From Dermatemys mawii (Eukaryota > Chordata > Testudines > Dermatemydidae): 64,000 nucleotides of DNA. Below, in pieces: positions 1-12,369 of this stretch. Below the pieces are notes generated by a model, which worked only from the letters and a program-made list of their open reading frames with translations, was not told where the DNA came from and did not search any database. Both the position numbers and the translations under genes were made by a program. The stretch is taken from assembly GCA_007922305.1 (NCBI GenBank), contig ML677478.1, positions 1,406,477 through 1,470,476 of the forward strand. The letters are read 5' to 3'. Each line of letters begins with the position of its first letter. Position 1 is the stretch's first letter.

Positions 1-3000
1 GTCATGTGCCCCAGCACCCTGATAATTTTCGTTGCCCATTTTGTTGCCCTCATTCATCCACTTCAAAATAAAAAGAGAAAAACTGGAAAAGTCCAGAGAT
101 ATTTCACCTCATTTCATTCCCAATGTGCTTCATCCCTGAACCAGGCTGACTTTCTACAGAGGAAAGGGATGCTGTTCTGGAAACCCCACACCATCCGTAA
201 CCAAAGCATAGCATCTCAGCAGATAGGAACCTGATCCAAAGCCGACTGAAGTCACCAGAAGAACGCCCACTGACTTCACTGGGCTTTGGCAAAAGCAAGT
301 GAGGACTTCTGTCTGGAGAGCAGCCATCATCCAGCATAAAAGACACTTCAGAGAATTTAAAACAAACATTTGTCCTTTCACCTGCCCACCCTCCTGTTTC
401 TAGATTGAGCAAATCATTGAAAAATACAATACTATTGCCACAAAGCATGCTTTTATTATTCTACAATATTTCCCTTTGTCACTTGCAGATCCCAGAACTG
501 ATCTCAAAACATCACATGCTTACCTCATTACTGCATTCAGTGTGTGGACTACTTTCAAGAGTTGTGTTCCCTTTTCAGTGTAATGTATGTTAAGCTAGAA
601 AAGTGGAAAGAACCAAAATTGTTTGTACCAAAAAATCTCAGTTCTGCTTGGATCAGTCTAATGCTGTAGCTCTTTGCAGAAATTTGAAAAGAAAGACATT
701 TTTTCCCCCACATCCAAAATAAATGATCTAACTTGCCTTTACTTTGCTTCTCAGTTCCAAATGGATCACATTAGGAGGATGGATATGTTTATATCTGTTT
801 CAGTGGCATATTAGTGCAAAATCTCTGAAGCATCTCAGAGCTCTGAGAGCATCAAAATGTCCTTCATCTCTCCCAGGAGCTGGGGAAAATCACGTGGATT
901 TGTTGGGTGTTTTGTTTGCTCTTCTTTTTTCCTCTTTCAAAGGGATATGCTCATTGCAGAAATATGGATATGCTTCATATAGAGAAGCCCTTGTCTCCAG
1001 GAACAGGTTGTGAAATAGACTTAAAACTAAAGGGATGTATCCTGCTTTTAAGCCTAAAAGCCCAAAGGAGGGCTAAAGACACTCAGATAAATGCCATATG
1101 GCCTGATCCTCATCAGGTATAAATCAGCATAGTGCCATATAGGTCAACAAAGATATTCTGATTAACATCCACTGGGAAGCTGACCAGTGTGGTATGGATC
1201 GAATTCTGTAGTGTAAATCCAGAGGAACTCCGTGGTCTACACTGCAGTTACTCTGGATTCACACTGAGAAAATGAAGAGCACAATTTGGCCCATGACATA
1301 GGCACCACAGATGCACCATGTAGCCAGAGGGATGGAGGCTGGTTCTTCAGAGAACAGCCCTGGCTGAGCCATGGATACCTCATAGTCCCAGAGGAATACC
1401 CTCAAACCAGATCTACCTTGTGATGTGTTTGAAATGCTGATGAAACTTTTCACTCATACACACAAAAAGTTTTCACGATACTTGACCTGTTGACAAAACG
1501 TTTGATCGGAAATTTGAAATTCACTGAATTTTGAGCCACTCTAATGGGAGAGACTTCTGTCATAGCTGTGAGCTCACAGCGTAAGAGACTCCCTCCACAG
1601 ATATGGAGCAATGGGTTCCGCCATTAGTGTGTCCAAACAAACACATCTTGCATGCAGGCCACTGTTCAGTATGCTGCTAGAGCAACGGGCTCTGCCTACC
1701 TCTTCCTTTCATTCCCAACTGGCCTCCTATCAGGCCTTTCCTGTGCAACCAGATCCCAAGATGCTGCCTCTGGCCTGCTGCTCCTGCCCGCGTGAAGGTT
1801 TTGGTTCTCCATCTAGGCGGATTTCCTCTGACTAAGTGACATTAGTTTGATGTCCTCTTCTCTCGGTGTTATGGAGACTTGTACTGGCTGGATGGTTTCC
1901 CTCCAGCTCAGCCATGGTGGAAGGAGGTGCTCAGTATTAGGGCTGGTTCAAATATTTCAGAGGAAACCATTTTCCAGTGGAAAATGATAATGTGACTGAA
2001 TCAAAATGTTCTGCAGGAAGCCCAGTTGGTCTGCCAGGTTTCCTGGCCAGATACCTGCTGATGAAGTGGGTGAGTGGAAAAACTGCCAAGCTCCCAAGAC
2101 TTCCAGGATCCCTGGCATACGTAGTCCCTGGAATCTTCCTTTTCCTGGGTGGCCCCCTTCCCAGGATGCCTACCTCTTACTGAGATTGTCTACCACGTTA
2201 ATAAGTAAGATGATTAGAAACATTACAAAGATAGTGATGTACAAAGATCCGGACAAATGATCAGTCTCACCTAAGTTCTATTCTCTTCTATCACACGCAT
2301 CACCATGTCTGAGCCTCTTCCAGTCATGCATGAAGCATCATGGCTCACATTTGTCATGGGTGGTTCGTTCTCTCTCTCTCATCCTCTCTCCATTGCAAGA
2401 ACTTGGTCATTTTTATGCTTTTCCCTGCTGCTGTCTCCCCAGTGCTCTTGCGAGGATGACCAAAAGGAGACAGAAATTAAATACTCTGCAATTAAATGTG
2501 ACTGTTTCATCTAGACCTCTGAAGGGTCAACGGTGTATTAACAAACATACAGAGGAGGTGAGATGAACTCCATAAATCCACATCCCTGAATGATGTAGTT
2601 AAGACAAATTAAGCGCTTATGTAGACCGTGCTAGGTCAAAGGAAAAATTCTTCCATCAACCTAGCTATTGCCTCTCCCAGAAGGTGATTGCAAATGCCAA
2701 CAAAAGACTCCCTCCCATCAGTGCAGGTCGTGTTTACACTGTAGGGTTTTAAGTGTAAACCAGATCTTACATTAAGTGGACCTAGCCTTAAGCCACACAG
2801 GCTACTTCTATGCTGCTGCTCAGAGCTCGCCTCCCAGCCCGGTCAGGCAGACTCACTTTAGCTCCTCTAGATCTAGTGCGGCAAAACTTGCTGTTTAGAC
2901 ATTGTAGCAAATACAGTGGCTTTAGTTAGTTCTGGAACTCGCATGAGTTCAGACTTAGGGGGTCGCACACGTTGCTGTAAGAACAGGCTGCTTGGAAATT

Positions 3001-4440
3001 CTCTTGGTTCAACAGAGACCTAGCACAGAAAATATAATCCGAAGAAACAATCAGATGTTTCAGCATATAGAAGAGAGGACCTTTAGCCCAAAAGTGCTGC
3101 TCAATATTAATTGTATGATATAATTATAATAATGGGCCCTTCTGGCCTTAAAAATCTGCAAATCTCTCTTATCCCTTACGCAGCCTGACGTCCTGGCTAG
3201 TGACGCACATAAGAACATAGGCCCCGATCCTCAAAGGTATTTAGGCACCTAACTCCCAAGAATTTAAGCCGTAAAAGTGATCTTAATGGATCAGATTACA
3301 GTGGTGCCCAACCTTGTTACACGGGTGGGGGGGAGGCACATAAACCAAATAGTGGGAGCAAGCAGATTATGCACATTTTAATAAGCTTTAACATCACCAA
3401 TATTGATTTATATTTTAAGTTGAGCTTGTTTCATATGGCTTTGGGTTGTTTCTATGTACAGGATTGTCTATTTACACACTTGAGCAAACTAAAATGATGT
3501 AAACATGGCGCCAAAATACTAATGATTTGGCCCACAGGTACTGGACCTAGGGGATCTGCTGCACCCCCTGGCTTGACATGGTTTCCATCATGTATAGGGT
3601 TTATGGTTTGGTTCAATGGCTTTCAGCATCCCCACTATACAAATTGTTCCAGCGCCCCTGAATTGGCTGTCAGCAGATTGTGTTGAAGCAGGCTGCAGAC
3701 CTGTAAAATGCTCTGGTGGTCCATATATGGACTGCAGGCCATAGGGTGGTATCCTGGTATCGGAACAATGGGTGACACAGTCCTGCCACACACCCCAGCT
3801 CCTTGAGGAGAATTCTCACATGAGACCCCCCAAACTCCTAAGGCCACAGGGAAACATTCCCAAAGAGACATTTTTGGTTTTCAGCCAAAAGTTTTAGGCC
3901 CAACATCTCTGGTGTTTCATATTTTCTTTTAAAAAAAAGACAACAAATTTGCTGTGTAAAAACTCCCCTGTTTTGTAACAAGCACCAGTATTTCCATTTG
4001 TTCAGTTCTGAATTTGCCAACTTTCCATTTCACTGGGGAGAAGTTTCATTCAGCTCTTCGTGGTAATACCAGAGAATGTTTCACTAGCTGTTACTGAACT
4101 TAGAACACAGAACTGTGTATGAGCTGTTCAGATCCTTCATCAACAGTTAATTTCTCCTGCCACTGAGCTGCCCATTCACACAACTTTCCTCTAGGGTCCC
4201 TCTGAAGTTTTCACTCTCATCCTGAACTCACCAAAACAATTCCATGGCGTCTGCAAATTTTGCCAACTCACTGCTTGCTCCCTCCACCAGATCATTAATA
4301 AATATTTGAATGTGTGCCTAATGCGGTCCTAATGCGGGACATTGGGTTGACCCATATTGTACCTGTTGCTGTGCTGAAACTGACAGCTTATTCTACTCTT
4401 TGGCCCAGATGCTCAAAGGTAGGTAGGCTCCTAATGTCCA
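1..4440. other. gene-free stretch with degraded repeats
   Basis: I find no supportable gene here. All open frames are short and carry no recognisable domain. Weak traces of old interspersed repeats are visible: a piece near 3218-3260 containing the phrase ggcacctaactccca, a similar piece at 4405-4465, and a fragment near 2725-2795 resembling MITE ends with 'tttacact'. None can be bounded with confidence. Confidence 0.6.
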
Positions 4441-4483
4441 CTGAAATCAATGGATGTTAGGAGTCTAGACATCTCTGAGGATC

Positions 4484-4565
4484 TGGAGGAACACTGGAAT
4501 GGGCTCCCTAGGGAGGTGGTGGAATCTCCTTCCTTAGAGGTTTTTAAGGTCAGGCTTGACCTTAA
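4484..4565 (+). repeat. CR1 LINE scrap (3'-proximal)
   Basis: The segment contains 'ccctagggaggtggtggaat' followed by 'cttagaggtttttaaggtca', which matches the segment at 5585-5640 near the 3' end of the next CR1 copy. It is cut off at both ends and lies directly upstream of a second, longer CR1 fragment, so it is a separate older copy. Confidence 0.7.
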
Positions 4566-4572
4566 ACTGACT

Positions 4573-5757
4573 CTGTGGATGAAGGGAAAGCAGTGGATAT
4601 GCTACTCCTTGACTTTAGCAAAGCTTTTAATACAGTCTCGCATAGTATTCTTGCCAGCAAGTTAAAGAAGTTTGGGCTGGATGAATGGACCAGAAAGCTG
4701 TCTGGATTGTCGGGTTCAACGGTTAGTGATCAATGGCTCCATGTCTAGTTGGCAGCCAGTATCAAGCGGAGTGCCCCAAAGGTCGGTCCTGGGGCTGGTT
4801 TTATTCAATATCTTCATTAATGATCTGGAGGATGGTGTAGCCTGCACCCTCAGGAAGTTTGCAGATGACACTAAACTGGTAGGAGTGGTAGATACACTGG
4901 AGGGTAGGTTTAGAATACAGAGGGACTTAGACAGATTAGAGAATTGGGCCAAAAAAAATTTGATGAGGTTCAAGAAGGACAAGTGCAGAGTCCTGCACTT
5001 AGGACGGAAGAATCCCATGCAGTGCTACAGACTAGGGACCGAATGGTTAGGCAGCAGTTCTGCAGAAAAGGACCTAGCAGTTACAGTGGACGAGAAGCTG
5101 GATATGAGTCAACAGTGAGCCCTTATTGACAAGAAGGCTAATGGCATTTTGGGCTGTATATGTAGAGGCATTGCCAGCAGATCGAGGGATGTGATCGTTC
5201 CCCTCTATTCAACATTGGTGAGGCCTCATCTGGAGTACTATGTCTAGTTTTGGGGCCCACACTACAAGAAGGATGTGGAAAAACTGGAAAGAGTCCAGAG
5301 GAGGGCAACAAAAATGATTAGGGGCCTGGAGCACATGACTTATGAGGAGAAGCTGTGAGAACTGGGATTGTTTAGTCTACAGAAGAGAAGACAGAGGGGA
5401 GATTTGATAGCTGCTTTCAATTACCTGAAAGGGGGTTCCAAAGAGGCTGGATCTAGACTATTCTCAGTGGTACCAGATGACAGAACAAGGAGTAATGGTC
5501 TCAAGTTGCAGTGGGGAAAGTTTAGGTTGGATATTAGGAAAAACTTTTTCACTAGAGGGTGGTGAAGCACTGGAGTGGTTTACCTAGGGAGGTCATAGAA
5601 TCTCCTTTCTTAGAGGTTTTTAAGGTCAGGCTTGACAAAGCCCTGGAAGGGATTATTTATTTGGAGTTAGTCCTGCTTTGAGACGGGGGTTGGACTAGAT
5701 GACCTACTGAGGTCCCTTCCAAACCTGATATTCTATGATTCTATGATATTCTATGAT
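4573..5757 (+). mobile_element. CR1 LINE, 5'-truncated, decayed reverse transcriptase and 3' tail
   Basis: This is a CR1-type non-LTR retrotransposon fragment in sense orientation. The reverse-transcriptase frame can be followed with interruptions: [11 protein letters not shown] near 4610-4645, then a 148-residue open piece (4672-5118) with [17 protein letters not shown] and the catalytic-box region KFADDTKL. Frameshifts and stops break the frame, so it encodes no working enzyme. The copy ends in the CR1-type 3' tail 'attctatgattctatga' at about 5739-5757. Sense orientation and a tail intact at the 3' end fit target-primed reverse transcription with 5' truncation. Confidence 0.92.
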
Positions 5758-5870
5758 TGATAAAGCCCTGGGTGGGATGATTTAGTTGGGGATTGGTCCT
5801 GCTTTGACAGGAGGTTGGACTAGATGACCTCCTGATATTCTATGATTCTATTCTATGATCTGGCACTTGT
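5758..5870 (+). repeat. CR1 LINE 3' tail, second copy
   Basis: A second CR1 3' end follows directly: 'gataaagccctgggtgggat', 'tggactagatgacctcctga' and a closing 'attctatgattctattctat'. It repeats the last ~110 bp of the preceding copy, so it is an independent heavily 5'-truncated insertion at or in the microsatellite tail of the first. Confidence 0.85.
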
Positions 5871-8095
5871 TTTCTGTTGCGTAAGAAGTATCTCATGCAT
5901 AACAGCTTTTTGCCTCATATTCCGTGACTTCCTAACTTCCTTAATAGCCTCCTTTGAGGGACTTTGTCAAAGAAAGTCTAATTATATTATGTCAGATGAT
6001 TCCCCCGTATTCACTCTTCTGTCGACAAAATGAAAGAATTATAGTAGATCAATGAGGAATGATTTTCCATAGTAGAATCACATGTTGTTAGTCCCTATCA
6101 TGACATGCTCAACTTGGTATTTTCTAATTCCTTTTCATCATCACTACTAAAGAGGCACACACATTATTGCTTATATAGGATGAGATATGCCCCCGGCCAT
6201 GCCCTTCATCCCATTACTCTATGCATCATTCTATGTTATTGCAGCCCTTTCTGAACCCCCAAGTCTGTCAGTGCCCCTGAATCCTGATCTTCAGCCATTT
6301 TTGCCACTCCAGTCTCAGACTTTTTGACATCTTTGAAAAAAACCCACCTTAATCCTGATCCATTGCATTCTCTCTGGTAACTGCTTATAAAGTTTCTATT
6401 TCTAGGTTCTCAAAATACAAGTGTCATGAATGACTGAATTCTTATTTTCTCAGCAAGTAGAAAATACTTCAGTAAGAGTAACAGAAAATGCATTTTCAAT
6501 AAACATTTACTCCTGACTGGAAGTAATTCTTGCTGTGGGGGAGGTTCAGATTCGTGGAATGCAATGGAGGGGAAAGCAATGGAGAGCCGCATCAACGTGT
6601 CCAAGAACTTGAACAAAGTTAGAAGCCAACAGATTGGCATCCGACTATCTACTGCTCCCATGTGACCTAAAGGGCATTTTAATGATGCCTTTTGTGCCAG
6701 AATGGAGGTTGTCAGCTCTAAGGGATTCTGTCTCCAAATGCCAGCAGACCAAATAAATACACCCTGCCTCTCATTAAACCTTTTGAATCCAAGAAAGAGA
6801 GATGTCTCTCTTGCAACAGACAGCTTTAAAATTACAGGACAAAGACTAACGTGAGTAAAGGAAATGCTTTCCTTTTTTCGATTACCTGGGAAATATACCC
6901 AAATCCATTCTTTTCAATGAGTAACAGGATTTGTTTTTCTATTCTCAAACTGGTGACTCTTTTACCACCAAAATGTACAATTATACATTGTACAATTTGC
7001 TGTAAAATAGGATAAAAAGCCTAAAATACCCCAAATGCAGCATATGATATTTTGGGGGCGTCATATATAGGTGGCTAGAGACCCTCAGCTGTTGTCGACT
7101 GTCGTAGCACCATTAGCCGCAATACAGCGGTGATGATTTACACCAACTAAGGATCTGGCCCAATGTGTTTAATGATCCAAGTTATTGTGTACACTCTTCA
7201 AATGAAAAAAAGGAAAAGGGAAGATAAAAATGCCCCTTGTTTGCCAAGAATCAAGTTGCAAGCGATATTTTTTAAATAAGATTCATACTTTTGAACAACA
7301 AATGTTTCCATTTTAAACTTCTTCGAGCAGGTTTTCTGTTGGTGAAATATTCTAGATTGGCAGCCCTAGAGAGAGATGGTCTCTCTCTGTAGAAAGAAGG
7401 TCCTGAACAGAATGGGCAGCAGTGGATTCCCCCAACACACCAATCTCTGCTCCAATGGAAGTTCTTGCGGATTCAGGGTGGATACACAGAGATAATGGAA
7501 TGAAAATAAAAAGCTTGTGTATATTTCAGATTTGCTCATTAGCTTGAAGTGGAAGAACAAACACATTTGGACCCACCTGTAGTTCCAAGGAAACGTCTCC
7601 CTGGACTGTCTGACCAACACTCCCTGCTACGGGGGCATCTCATTATGGAGTTCTAGGTGGCTATCAGGTGAGTAGTCACTATGAAGCTGCTTAATGTCTC
7701 TGCTTTCAAAACATCTTCTGAGAAAGAAAGAGTGGTCCTCCCACTGTCTCCACGCACTCTGGGTACATGAGAGAGATTAATAGAGCTTCAAAGTAGGTCT
7801 ATGCAGCAGAAAGAAAAAATAATCCTTGGCAGAGAGTCTTAGAGGCCAGATGAATTGACTCTGTCTTGCAGGGATTGGCTACAGGCAAAAAATAGCCGTA
7901 TAGACATTCGAGCTCAGGCTGGAGCCTGGCTCTGACCCCAGGCGAGGTGGGAGGGTGATCAGCTACTACCATAGTGAACATGAGAGAGACAGAGAGAGAA
8001 GTTTTATTTGTATCACTGTTCAGTAGACTGTTTTGCTCTTGAATGTTGATCTTTTCCAAGCCCACTTCTGTCTCTTCTGGTTCTCCACCGAGTGG
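5871..8095. other. gene-free stretch
   Basis: No gene is supportable. Short open frames in this stretch lack recognisable motifs. The phrase 'gatttacaccaactaaggat' near 7136 recalls a common old amniote interspersed repeat, but its borders cannot be set. Confidence 0.55.
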
Positions 8096-8245
8096 CAAAG
8101 AGTCCTGTGGCACCTTAAAGACTAGCTAAAGTATTAGAGCATGAGCTTTTGTGGGCTAATACCCACTTTGTCGGATGCTTGCCACAGGACTCTTTGTCAC
8201 TTCTGCAATTCCAGATTAACACGGCTACCTCTTTGATTCTTGTTC
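8096..8245. mobile_element. Penelope-like element tail, fold-back copy
   Basis: The left part reads as the antisense PLE 3' tail ('gtcctgtggcaccttaaaga', 'gcttttgtgggctaataccc') and the right part as the sense tail ('cacaggactctttgtcactt', 'cacggctacc'). The same sense tail closes the long PLE at 27600-27725. The two halves are inverted, so the transcript could fold back on itself. No coding sequence remains. Confidence 0.8.
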
Positions 8246-8600
8246 TCCACTGAGTTAGGCCAGTTCCACGAGTGCCAGGGGCAAGGACGGCTCTGAGAGC
8301 TTCTTTCAACCATGTTTTAACTACCGCCTCCCTTTGTTTAACTCTGCTGTTCATTCAGAACTCCTTCAGGTATGTGAGCACCCGCTTTGTGAATATTAAC
8401 CTAGTTATCTCCAAAAAAATTGTCTTTGTTGAATTTATTTTGGGACTTTATTCCACATATGAGGTTTCGGCCGACTTGTCATTATAAATATATACTGGTT
8501 CCTAACTGCTGTTTTAATTCTGGAAGGATGCTAGATCTGCAACATAAGGCTGGTTTTTGAACACCTCATCCACCTTTCTGCTCTATATCAGGTTGTTGCA

Positions 8601-9090
8601 GAAATCATAGAACCATAGAGTAAGAAGGGACCACATGGGTCATGTTCTAGTCTAGCCCCCTGCTCTGATTCAGGATTTGTTGTGTCTGACCCACCCAAGA
8701 CCCACTGCAATCCAGCCTCCATTTGAAAACCTCTAGTGAAGGAGATGCCACAATCTCCCTTGGCAGATCTGTTCCATTGCCCCACTGTTCTGAGAGTTAG
8801 GAAGCTTTTCCTGAGGTTTAATCTAAATCTGCTATGCTGTAATTTGAACCTGCTGCCTTTTGTCCTGCTCTCTGTGGCAAGAGAGAACAACTTTTCTCCA
8901 CTTCTTTTATGGCAGCGTTTCAAGTATTTGAAGATGGCTCTCATGTCCCTCCTTGATCTCCTCTTTTCTAAACTAAACATACCCAGTTCCACCAGCCTTT
9001 TCTCACATGGCTTGCATTCCAGTCCTTTGATCACCTTTGTCACTCCTCTCTGGATCCTTTCTAGTTTCTCTACCTCCTTTCAAATGATGC
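8601..9090 (-). mobile_element. CR1 LINE 3' end, antisense
   Basis: Read on the minus strand, this encodes the C-terminal part of a CR1 ORF2 product: CEKRLVELGMFSLEKRRSRR, then a region with FSLATESRTKG and FRLNLRKSFL, and ends in a CR1 3' tail (plus strand 'aaatcatagaaccatagagt'). The frame is open for 151 residues but lacks the polymerase core, so it is a 5'-truncated dead copy. It lies about 330 bp upstream of the OR gene at 9424. Confidence 0.9.
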
Positions 9091-9379
9091 CTAGCCATAT
9101 AATACCATAAAGCTATATTTGCAGATTCCAGGGATGTAGACTTTGAAAATTCTGAAGCGATCTTTCTATTTTATTTTATAATCTCTTTTCTTTAAGTGGA
9201 GCAAAATCTTGGCAATTACACAGACTTACATGAAATTAGTTTAAGTTTACAAATGTCACATAACCAGAACTGCATAACTTGGCTTTTGTATCTTGGCTTT
9301 CTACTGTATTTCACAATGGCCATATCCACCTCCCAGTCCCATACAATTCATCTTGAATCATAAGCTTTATTTTGGCTGT

Positions 9380-9402
9380 GTTTCTTTCTTCCACCCCAAC
9401 AG
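9380..9402 (+). promoter_or_regulatory. predicted 3' splice site upstream of the OR coding exon
   Basis: The pyrimidine-rich run 'tttctttcttccaccccaac' is followed by AG at 9401-9402, 21 nt before the ATG at 9424. Vertebrate OR genes usually have non-coding 5' exons spliced to one coding exon just before the start codon, and this fits. It is a sequence-pattern prediction only. Confidence 0.55.
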
Positions 9403-9423
9403 CATCGATCGTATCTGGAATAT

Positions 9424-10368
9424 ATGGCACATGGCAATCACACTGGAGTGTCCGCGTTCATCCTTCTGGGATTCAAAGGCAGTGGATCAATGCAAGCTGT
9501 CCTCTTTGGGATGTTTTTGCTTATCTACACCATGAGCCTAGCGGGAAATCTCAGCATGATCTCTTTAATCAGGATCGAGACGCGGCTACACACCCCCATG
9601 TATTTTTTCCTGAGCAACTTGTCCCTTGTAGATGTCACTTACTCTTCTGTTATTGCCCCTAAGGCACTGGTGAACCTCTTCGCAGAGAGTAAAGTAATTT
9701 CCTTTGCTGGGTGTGCCACGCAATTTTTCTTTCATTCCTTCTCTGTGAACTCTGAGGGTTTACTGCTGGCTGTGATGGCATATGATCGCTTCATAGCTAT
9801 ATGCAAGCCGCTGATGTACACGCTTATTATGTCCAGGAAAATCTGTGTCCAGCTGGTAGCTGCATCATACTTCTATGCCTCCGTTAATGCCATTGTGCAC
9901 ACAGGCTCTTTGTTCAGCCTGTCCTTCTGTGGTCCCAATATCATTGATCACTTTTTCTGTGATATCCCCCCACTCCAGAAACTCTCCTGCTCTGACACAC
10001 ACCTGGGTGACATGGTGCATTTCCTCTTTGCCGCCATAGCTGCCTTAAGTACTATCCTGGTCATCCTCATTTCCTATGCTTCTATCATGATGGCCATCTT
10101 GCGGATCCGCTCCAATGAGGGAAGGCACAAAGCCTTCTCCACCTGTGCCTCCCACTTGACGGCCGTGTGCATACTGTATGGGGCTCTGTTCTTTATGTAC
10201 TTACGGCCCACATCCAACAACTCATCAGAGTACGACAAAGTGGTGTCCGTGTTCTATACCCTTGTGATCCCCATGTTGAACCCCCTGATCTACAGTCTGA
10301 GGAACAAGGAGGTGAAGGACGCCTTGAGGAAGACAATATACCAGAAAATTATTCCTCACTGCATCTAA
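9424..10368 (+). CDS. olfactory receptor, class II, intact (314 aa)
   Basis: A seven-transmembrane odorant receptor of the rhodopsin-like GPCR family, expected in the ciliary membrane of olfactory neurons and coupled to Golf. Family hallmarks are in place: N-glycosylation site N5-H-T, GN at 41-42 in TM1, [11 protein letters not shown] at 55-65, C97 at the top of TM3, [10 protein letters not shown] at 118-127, the three second-loop cysteines C169, C179 and C189, KAFSTCASH at 236-244 before TM6, and [12 protein letters not shown] at 283-294 in TM7. Length is normal for a class II OR. The start is chosen because MAHGNHT aligns with the N-termini of the other ORs here and an AG acceptor lies 21 nt upstream. 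An AATAAA occurs 28 nt past the stop. Residue K128 replaces the usual N in AICNPL. Sequence style suggests the family 5/8/9 group, but subfamily was not tested. Confidence 0.96.
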   Translation: MAHGNHTGVSAFILLGFKGSGSMQAVLFGMFLLIYTMSLAGNLSMISLIRIETRLHTPMYFFLSNLSLVDVTYSSVIAPKALVNLFAESKVISFAGCATQFFFHSFSVNSEGLLLAVMAYDRFIAICKPLMYTLIMSRKICVQLVAASYFYASVNAIVHTGSLFSLSFCGPNIIDHFFCDIPPLQKLSCSDTHLGDMVHFLFAAIAALSTILVILISYASIMMAILRIRSNEGRHKAFSTCASHLTAVCILYGALFFMYLRPTSNNSSEYDKVVSVFYTLVIPMLNPLIYSLRNKEVKDALRKTIYQKIIPHCI

Positions 10369-10401
10369 CTGAGAGGATGAGTTTCATGATTTAATAATAA
10401 A

Positions 10402-12369
10402 TAGAAGTGAGAGGAAGCTGGCCTGAAAATGGAATTTCTCTCCTATGGAAAATGTTGAGATTTCAAGAAAGGAAGAATCATTTTAACTCAGGACAAAAAG
10501 TTAAAATCTCAAACTACATTGTGGGACAGAAATTCTGAAAAATTTTGTGTTGGGAAAACCAAAATGGATTTTTTTGGCTGGCCGGCCACCTGCCTAGAAG
10601 GTTCTTCCCAATCTCACTGTCTCTCTGCCAGTAGAACACGAGATTGGCACAAACTTTCCAAGAGGGTAGCTAGGGATTCGTCCTTTTGACTTCTCCAATG
10701 AATTAAAAAAAAAAAAAATCAGCAAAAATAAAAATTTCCTCCCTAAAATTTTATGATAAAGGCATGTTCTACCAGAAGACCATCCCAGTGGAAAATTCCC
10801 AACTGGCTCTAGCAATGTAGCAAAAGTGAGATCTCACTGCTGTTACCCCTGTCCCAGGGCCTTGCATGGTGAGAAAGAAGGCAGGAGCAACTTAAGAGGG
10901 AGATGCCTTTTAGCCTCAACCCAGAGAAGTGGAACCAATGGCCAGAGAGGGCCAAAGGAAGGGGGAGCAGCAGCAGAGAGCTTATGCGATGACGTCTCCT
11001 TTCAGGACAGCTGGACCCTAATGGACAGTGAAAAGGGTAAGGGGAGTGAGGGAGGCTCCCTGGAAAGGATGCGGGTGTTCCCACTGGGACGTAGGGGGTG
11101 CACTTGAGAAGGAAGCTGGACAGGGAGGAGATGGTGTGGGTTGGGACTGTTCTGGCAGAGAGACGGAAGAGGACAGCTAAGGAACTGAGCTTTGATGGAG
11201 GACACTGGGGTATGGGGAGAACAAGGAATGATATGGGGTACTTCCCTGGAAGACAGGGAGATCCCAGATCCTGGCTATTCAGGCAATCACTCCCACCTCT
11301 CCCCACCCCCGACAGCACACCAGGCAGGCAGCCTAAGTAACTGGCCCCCAGGATGACTACTGTTTGAGTCAGAGCCTGAAATGAAGTGCTTGGAATTACC
11401 CGAAAGAGAAATTGAGATGTGGAGACAATTTCAGGACTGCCTTAAGACCACAAGGAGACACTCAGGAGGAGGCCACACATTTATAGACTGAATTAAAATG
11501 TACCACAGGAAGCCTGGTTTTCCTGCCTGGTCTCCTACTCCTCCAAGCTCTCGGGATTCCCAGCCTACCTGGTCCCCGGGATCCCCATCTTCCTTGGTGG
11601 CCAGTTGCCCAGGTGCTGATGGATGGGAGAATTTCCTGCACCCTCAGGATCTGAGATTTTCCTGATTTCCAGGATGCCCAGATTGTCCGCTTCCCTAGCA
11701 GCTGTTTTTTCCATATTCAACCTGCTTTATTCAGTTGCCTTTTTTAAACCATTTCTCTCTGAAGGGCTTTATCTATTTGAAGCTCTCCATCATGCGGTGC
11801 AGACAGGCTGAAAGCATTCTGATTCAGTGTTCTTTTCCCCCAGAATTAGGTAGTTGAGTGAAATATAATAGTTGATACCCACCAGCTGAATGGCTTTCCA
11901 GAACTAGGACCTCTATTTGTAAGAGCTATATTCTGATAAATGGGGAATCTTTCCAAACTGGCAATATGCGTCAAAAGAGGAGAAAGCTTTGAGTGTACAT
12001 TTAGGGACAGACAGTACAACGTGTCCAGCAGCACCCACAATCGGGGACAGATTTTCAGAGGCATTGGGCTCTCAGTTAGAAAGCCCGAGTTATAGCAGCC
12101 GTCAGCACCCAAAACCGAGATAAATAGTGCAGGTCTCAAACTCATAATTTAAGTCCCAAAGTGGGAATGGAGACCTTTGGAAAATCTACTCACTTGTCAG
12201 GTGCTGAAATGTTAGCTATTGGATACAAAGCTTTTTGGAAAAATCTAGCCCATTAGTTTTTTTTTTTTAATGAAAGAAACACATTTGGTTATTCATATAG
12301 AGATAATAACACAGAAAACTCACTCTTCCATCTCACTCCCATTTATTGATTAATCGCCATGTCTAAAAT
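10402..12369. other. gene-free stretch
   Basis: No gene is recognised. A 169-residue minus-strand open frame at 10809-11318 is rich in Ser, Pro and Leu, has no domain I can name and lies in biased purine-rich DNA. A poly-A run occurs at 10706-10718. Confidence 0.55.

Noticed and set aside
9293..9662. Two plus-strand frames of 80 and 96 residues overlapping the OR start
   Set aside because: They are out-of-frame shadows of the OR at 9424-10368.
10809..11318. 169-residue minus-strand open frame
   Set aside because: Composition is Ser/Pro/Leu-rich and it mirrors purine-biased DNA on the plus strand. No domain, no signal for exons, and overlapping frames on the other strand are equally long.
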